Below are positions 6,307 to 10,303 of a DNA stretch of 10,303 nucleotides, one piece after another. Under the pieces are notes generated by a model. That model was not told the DNA's origin. It did not search any database and was given only the letters and a program-made list of their open reading frames with translations. Within the stretch, counting starts at the first letter, position 1. Each line of letters starts with the position of its first letter. Both the position numbers and the translations under genes were made by a program. The stretch comes from Nitrospirota bacterium (lineage in GTDB: Bacteria > Nitrospirota > Nitrospiria > Nitrospirales > UBA8639): contig QIDY01000299.1 in the NCBI GenBank assembly GCA_003228495.1, positions 1-10,303 of the forward strand. The letters run 5' to 3'.

Positions 6307-6591
6307 ATGGCGAATGTGACGTTATTGGTATCGAAATCGTGTTCAGCCTGTCCTTCGGCGAAAACGCTGTGGAAAGGTATGAAAGTTAAATATAGTTTTA
6401 CTTATCGGGAAATCGATATAGGCTCGGAGCCCGGACAAGAATTGGCTGAACGGCATTCTATTCGGGCTGTGCCTGCCACGATTATTAATGGGCGTCTAAC
6501 CTTTATTGGGGTGCCGCCTCGGGAAAGTGCAGAAAAAGCGATTCAGGCCAAGGCCAAGCCAAAACCTAAGAAGACGGATGATGAAGATTAG
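6307..6591 (+). CDS. Glutaredoxin/thioredoxin-fold small redox protein
   Basis: A 94-residue cytosolic protein with one thioredoxin-fold domain. The first strand VTLLVSKS leads into a C12-S-A-C15 dithiol motif (CSACPSAK) at the start of helix 1. Residues 31-38 (FTYREIDI) form the second strand. VPATIING with the cis-proline P56 and the GRLTFIGVPPRE hairpin complete the fold. The CxxC indicates a dithiol oxidoreductase or glutaredoxin-like role; the partner is not known. Residues 80-94 are an added charged tail, Lys/Pro-rich then acidic (KPKPKKTDDED). AGGGAG (6292-6297) lies nine bases before the ATG. The downstream zinc-ribbon gene starts 12 bases after the stop, and its ribosome site overlaps this stop, so they form one unit. 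Confidence 0.88.
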   Translation: MANVTLLVSKSCSACPSAKTLWKGMKVKYSFTYREIDIGSEPGQELAERHSIRAVPATIINGRLTFIGVPPRESAEKAIQAKAKPKPKKTDDED

Positions 6592-6603
6592 GAAAAACTT
6601 TCT

Positions 6604-6777
6604 ATGCATGATGACGATGATGAAACTGAGTTAGATATTGAATTACCGGACCTACCCAGGATTGATTCGGGTCCCCCCCCGGAATGTTCGTTCTGTGGCG
6701 ATCCGATGTCTCTCATTGATGGCGATTGGGCTTGTTCCGATTGTAATGGTGAATTGATCGGCCCCGAAACCGGCTAA
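6604..6777 (+). CDS. 57-residue zinc-ribbon protein
   Basis: A short frame starting at ATG 6604, with AGGA (6590-6593) ten bases upstream. The protein opens with an acidic run MHDDDDETELDIELPDLP, then a PPP turn. A four-cysteine ribbon follows: C28-S-F-C31 and C44-S-D-C47, spaced CxxC-12-CxxC, with GDW before the second pair. Two CxxC knuckles at this spacing are expected to bind one zinc. The function is unknown; candidates are a small regulator or adaptor partnered with the redox protein just upstream. The frame crosses a run of eight C (6673-6680), so a one-base length change would destroy the ribbon. As given it reads cleanly to TAA. Confidence 0.75.
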   Translation: MHDDDDETELDIELPDLPRIDSGPPPECSFCGDPMSLIDGDWACSDCNGELIGPETG

Positions 6778-6821
6778 CTTCCCTTTTTGACTAGCTCTTG
6801 CCTCTCACCGTGGTCAGTTTG

Positions 6822-7007
6822 TTAGGGCTCACGAAACAATAACTTCCCATTTTCGCATTCCATCTTCAGGCCATCTTGAGTCGATCTTCACTCGCAAAAT
6901 CCTCAACGTGGGCTTTGCTACGCCTACGGTTTTGCTCCCTCAGATCGACTCAATCTGACCCAAATCTGTGCTCGAATTCTGGGAAGTTATTGTTTCGCGA
7001 GCCCTAA
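6822..7007. repeat. 186-bp nested palindromic, MITE-like element
   Basis: The ends are 28-bp inverted repeats at 6822-6849 and 6980-7007 (TTAGGGCTC..., with one mismatch at the tenth base). Reading inward from both ends, the halves stay colinear: a poorly matched 26-base segment, a perfect 12-bp inverted repeat TTGAGTCGATCT (6876-6887 against 6942-6953), a six-base mismatch, then GCAAAA/TTTTGC (6894-6899 against 6930-6935). A central CGTGGGC/GCCTACG pairing lies near 6907-6928. As RNA or single-stranded DNA the whole element could fold into one long hairpin with symmetric internal loops. It contains no gene and shows no clear target-site duplication. Non-coding repeats with long terminal inverted repeats and no ORF are typical of MITEs; that identity is inference. 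It fills most of the 243-bp gap between the zinc-ribbon gene and addB and ends 13 bp before the latter. Confidence 0.85.
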
Positions 7008-7020
7008 GGTCACGGCCTGA

Positions 7021-10000
7021 ATGTTTACTCTTCTTAGCGGTCCTTTTCATCCTCATTTAGAATCGAAACTTGTTGAAACCGTTCAGCGGATCAAAGCCGC
7101 TGACGCTCGAACCCCCCTAGCCATTGTCGTCCCTGCCGAATCGTTGCGACGGCGTCTTCAGTGGTTGTTGTGCGCAGAAAATGAATTTGCGCTTTTCGAT
7201 GTTCATTTTTTGACCTTCCATCAATTGGCATTACGTTTAGATACTGAACGGCAGGCTGCCAGTTTGCCTAGAGCACTGGCCGGAGTCTCGGTCCCCCCGC
7301 TTGAGCTTGTGGGAGAACTCTTCTACGAATATGCCCTGTCGATCATCTTAAAACAGGACCAGTGGGAACCCAATCCCCTTGGGTCACGCACAGATTCGTT
7401 AGGCCTCTGTCCGGCCTTATGGCGAACGATTCAGGATTTACAGGAAGCCCAAGTCGAACCACGTGTTGTCCTTCGTGGTCTACAAGAAGGTCTGTTCGAC
7501 GAGAATGCTACTGATCGTTTGCAAGGTATTCTGACTCTGCATGCGGCGCTACAGACCTGGAGTGATCAGCTTGGTGTAGGGTTGCCTGATGATTTGGCCA
7601 AATCTGTCATTCCGTGGATTGCCCATTCTTTATTTATTTCAAAGCTTTCAGCGGTCATCTATTACGGATTTTACGATATTACGCAGGTGCAGTTGTCATT
7701 GTTAGAAGAAGTAGCACGTGCGACAGCCGTCACCGTCTTTTTCCCCCTTGTCGAGGGCGAAGCCTCGCAGTTTGCACAACAATTTCTTGATCGCCATCTT
7801 CTGAAAGCGGGTGTTCTGCATCAATCCGTTCATGACAATGCGGGCTCATCGCCGCTAGAACAGGCCAAGGCCTGGTCTCCAAAGGTACAAGTGGTAAATG
7901 CCGTGGGACCGGAAGGAGAGCTTACTTTTACCTGTAAAGCAATTTTGCATCATGTGGAACAATCGGGTTTTGCCTGGCATGAGATTGGAATCGTGGCACG
8001 GAACCTCGATTCGTATCTCTCGTTTCTGCATAGAAGCCTTGATTCGCATCGAATTCCTTTTTGCACAACGGCTACGAGACCGCTGTTGGAAGAACCAGTG
8101 GCCAAGGTCTGGTGGATTCTTGCCGGACTTCGTGAAGAACGGTTTCCCTGGCGAAAAGTGTTGGATGTGGTGACTTCTCCTTGGTATCGAGGGGTGTCAA
8201 ATACGAAGCAATCGTTTCAGGCGTATTCGCACCTCTGGGTTCAGGCTGTCCGTCATTTCCGTCTGGTTGGCGGCTGGGACGATTGGGATCGGCTTGCCCA
8301 TTTGGCCCAGGATTCTGAAGCAATTGAAGCGTGGCAGCAAGCATGCGCTGTGTCTCTGGAGCAAGCTTCTGAGTCGTTGCGTGTGTTTGCCGAAGTGGTT
8401 GTCTCGCTTGTGGCTGATTGCCGTGCCCTTCCTGATATGGGCTCTATTGGGGATTTCACTCAAGCCTTTGAACAACTTGTCAAAAGGCATCTCTGGTTTC
8501 CTGACGAGCATCCATCCTTCACTGATGATGGAACAAAAGGGGAGCGAAACGAATGTTTGCGGACTGGGTTTGAACAGGCCGTCGCATCCTTACGACAACT
8601 TGATAGGTTTGATAGGTCGACGACGTGGGAACATTGGATGGCGGTATTTCGCACCGCATTAGAGCGGACTCCTATCCCCTTGCTCGGCCAAACAACTATG
8701 GGTGTGCAGATAGTGGATGTGATGGCAGCACGTGGCCGACCCTTCAGAACTCTCTTTGTGCTGGGGATGAACGATCATGTTTTTCCGCGGATAGTGCGTG
8801 AAGATGCCTTTTTACGTGATCGTGATCGCCGGGTTTTGGCAGAAAGCCTGGGCTATAAGATTGATGAAAAACTGAATGGCTTTGATGAAGAAGCTCTGTT
8901 GTTTGCGCTTCTTCAGCATGCAGCTCGAGATCATTTGTATCTCCTCTACCAACGGGCAGATCAAAATGGACGTCCACTTATTCCGTCTTTTTTCTTGAGG
9001 GAATACCTGGATAGTGCCGGTGTTTCAAATGCGAGTGTGGAACTGAATATTCCGGTCCGTCTGGCAGAACGATCCACGCTTCCATATTTTTCACCTCATG
9101 GTGACATTCCTCAAGAATCACGGTTGCGCGCCATACTTCAAGGTCGAACGCTTCAACCGATGGAATCGGAAGGTTCTACCTGGTGGACCATTTTCCAGAA
9201 TGGGGTGGAAGCGATTCAGCACCTTGAGCGGAGTGGAAAACGAGCGGGGCCCTTCGATGGGATCATCAATGCCAAAAGTGGGTATTTGCAGGATCTGGCT
9301 ACCCGTGGGCTTTCACCCACAGCATTGGGAAGCTATGCACAATGTCCGCTGCGTTACTGGATGCAATATGTGTTAATGGTGCGAGAGATTCGAAACTCCA
9401 TATCGAAAGAGCTTCCCAGCCGTGCGTGGGGAGAACTCGTTCATGAGGTTCTTTGTGAGGTGTATCAAGACTTGTCGAAACACGGATGGCCTCAACAGGC
9501 TGTAAACCTTGAGCAGCTTGCTGGCATAGTTAATTCCAAGATGGATCACGTGTTTCAACATTATGCACGGAAATTTGGAAAAGGCTATTGGCTGATCTGG
9601 GATTGGATGAAAGCTCGATTGATCATCATGATGTTGTCCATGATCGCATTGGATCAACGCGAGTATGCTGAACAGGGGTGGGTACCAGGGGAGTATGAAT
9701 GTGAAGCGGAAGGGGAGATCCCTGGCGAGGTCAAGGAACAGCCCATGTTACTCAAGATCCATGGAAGATTCGATCGTGTAGATAAAGCCATGGATAACTC
9801 TCGTGTTCGTATCGTGGATTATAAGGTTTCTGTGCGGCGAACATTCCAATCCGATGAATTGGATTTGGTCAACAAAGCCTTGCAAGGTTGGCAGTTGCAG
9901 CCTCCTTTGTATTCATTGATGACCGCGATGAATCTTTCAAGTGAAACGACGGAGGTTGGATTATCGACCATTCCCATTCAGTCGGTAGACTTCCGCTATC

Positions 10001-10275
10001 TGCGCCCCATGCAAGAAGAGTCTGTACGTTCTGCCTCATTTTCAGGAGCCATTTGGGAAACGTCGACTGGCGCCCTACTGATGCGCACCATCCATGGTTG
10101 GGTTCAGGGGATTCGTGATGGGCAGTTTTTTATCTTGCCTGGCACATATTGTCGAAGCTGTCAGTTTTCGGTGGCTTGTCGCTTTCAGCACCATCCCTCT
10201 TGGTCACGTGCGTATGGTCTTCCCCTAGCGAGAACGTTTCGACATATTCGTAAACAGAAGGTCTCCAATGACTAA
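7021..10275 (+). CDS. addB: AddB-type PD-(D/E)XK nuclease of the double-strand break repair complex
   Basis: A 1084-residue protein, the likely B subunit of an AddAB helicase-nuclease that resects double-strand ends for RecA loading. The N-terminal region (MFTLLSGPFHPHLESKLVET, then PLAIVVPAESLRRRLQWLL) occupies the place of helicase motif I but lacks a GxxGxGK(T/S) Walker A, so ATPase activity is not expected here. A helicase-like core follows, with VQIVDVMAARGRPF and LFVLGMNDHVFPR (about 560-590). The C-terminal nuclease domain has C775 in LGSYAQCPLRYW, H808 in GELVHEVL, D918 in HGRFDRVD, D933 and K935 in IVDYK, the QLQPPLYS motif, then C1044, C1047 and C1053 (C-x2-C-x5-C). These cysteines with C775 fit the AddB iron-sulfur staple. 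The ATG at 7021 has only AAGG at 7006-7009, partly from the repeat's end. The next gene overlaps its stop. Confidence 0.88.
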   Translation: MFTLLSGPFHPHLESKLVETVQRIKAADARTPLAIVVPAESLRRRLQWLLCAENEFALFDVHFLTFHQLALRLDTERQAASLPRALAGVSVPPLELVGELFYEYALSIILKQDQWEPNPLGSRTDSLGLCPALWRTIQDLQEAQVEPRVVLRGLQEGLFDENATDRLQGILTLHAALQTWSDQLGVGLPDDLAKSVIPWIAHSLFISKLSAVIYYGFYDITQVQLSLLEEVARATAVTVFFPLVEGEASQFAQQFLDRHLLKAGVLHQSVHDNAGSSPLEQAKAWSPKVQVVNAVGPEGELTFTCKAILHHVEQSGFAWHEIGIVARNLDSYLSFLHRSLDSHRIPFCTTATRPLLEEPVAKVWWILAGLREERFPWRKVLDVVTSPWYRGVSNTKQSFQAYSHLWVQAVRHFRLVGGWDDWDRLAHLAQDSEAIEAWQQACAVSLEQASESLRVFAEVVVSLVADCRALPDMGSIGDFTQAFEQLVKRHLWFPDEHPSFTDDGTKGERNECLRTGFEQAVASLRQLDRFDRSTTWEHWMAVFRTALERTPIPLLGQTTMGVQIVDVMAARGRPFRTLFVLGMNDHVFPRIVREDAFLRDRDRRVLAESLGYKIDEKLNGFDEEALLFALLQHAARDHLYLLYQRADQNGRPLIPSFFLREYLDSAGVSNASVELNIPVRLAERSTLPYFSPHGDIPQESRLRAILQGRTLQPMESEGSTWWTIFQNGVEAIQHLERSGKRAGPFDGIINAKSGYLQDLATRGLSPTALGSYAQCPLRYWMQYVLMVREIRNSISKELPSRAWGELVHEVLCEVYQDLSKHGWPQQAVNLEQLAGIVNSKMDHVFQHYARKFGKGYWLIWDWMKARLIIMMLSMIALDQREYAEQGWVPGEYECEAEGEIPGEVKEQPMLLKIHGRFDRVDKAMDNSRVRIVDYKVSVRRTFQSDELDLVNKALQGWQLQPPLYSLMTAMNLSSETTEVGLSTIPIQSVDFRYLRPMQEESVRSASFSGAIWETSTGALLMRTIHGWVQGIRDGQFFILPGTYCRSCQFSVACRFQHHPSWSRAYGLPLARTFRHIRKQKVSND

Positions 10276-10303
10276 TCGCCATCCTTTATCCGATGCTGAA
10301 GCG
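10268..10303 (+). CDS. Start of the next gene, probably AddA/UvrD-type helicase-nuclease (partial)
   Basis: An ATG at 10268-10270 overlaps the addB stop by eight bases (ATGACTAA). AGAAGG (10256-10261) lies six bases upstream. The 12 visible codons read MTNRHPLSDAEA. A short polar leader with DAEA ahead of the ATP-binding motif is usual for AddA proteins in addBA operons, and addA is the expected partner. The identification rests mostly on context because the motif itself lies beyond the window. Confidence 0.6.
   Translation, partial: MTNRHPLSDAEA

Noticed and set aside
6822..7007. Integron attC site or rho-independent terminator
   Set aside because: The GTTAGG-like ends are in the inside-out orientation for attC and the terminal repeats are far too long and perfect; no T tract follows the right arm as expected for a terminator on the plus strand.
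1..10303. CRISPR array, tRNA or rRNA genes, transposase or phage genes
   Set aside because: No regularly spaced direct repeats, cloverleaf-like sequences or recombinase/phage proteins were seen on either strand.

Overview
The window looks like an ordinary chromosomal stretch of a free-living bacterium. Its base composition appears fairly balanced by eye. The gene order rplI-glyA-nrdR, a soluble Rossmann-domain/histidine-kinase fusion and an AddB with a degenerate N-terminus suggest Nitrospirota (Nitrospira-like). That assignment rests on memory of gene styles, not on a search.

Layout. Positions 1-987 carry two overlapping minus-strand genes: a small exported cysteine-containing protein (517-987), then an unidentified cytosolic protein that runs off the left edge (1-520). 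A divergent intergenic region (988-1252) has a good sigma70-type promoter for the plus-strand cluster rplI (ribosomal protein L9), glyA (serine hydroxymethyltransferase) and nrdR (ribonucleotide reductase regulator), which ends at a hairpin terminator near 3545-3580. glyA is broken: about 31 or 34 bp encoding the loop before the GIQGGPL motif is missing, which throws the reading frame.

Positions 3628-5434 hold a two-component pair. The kinase has an N-terminal NAD(P)-type Rossmann domain instead of a membrane sensor, and its gene overlaps that of a NarL/LuxR-type response regulator. Next comes a Phd/YefM-VapC type toxin-antitoxin module (5481-6124). Its promoter contains a perfect 9-bp inverted repeat plus a third half-site that runs into the antitoxin start codon, so the mRNA may be leaderless.

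Positions 6307-6777 encode a glutaredoxin/thioredoxin-like protein and a 57-residue zinc-ribbon protein, probably one transcript. Between them and the last operon is a 186-bp palindromic element (6822-7007) with 28-bp terminal inverted repeats (one mismatch) and further colinear inner inverted repeats; it resembles a MITE. It stops 13 bp before the start of a 1084-residue AddB-type nuclease gene (7021-10275). An overlapping downstream gene, probably the AddA-type helicase-nuclease partner, begins at 10268 and leaves the window.

The main points of interest are the palindromic element at the addB start, the glyA lesion, the Rossmann-kinase fusion, and the operator/leaderless start of the toxin-antitoxin operon. 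I found no CRISPR array, tRNA, rRNA or transposase gene.
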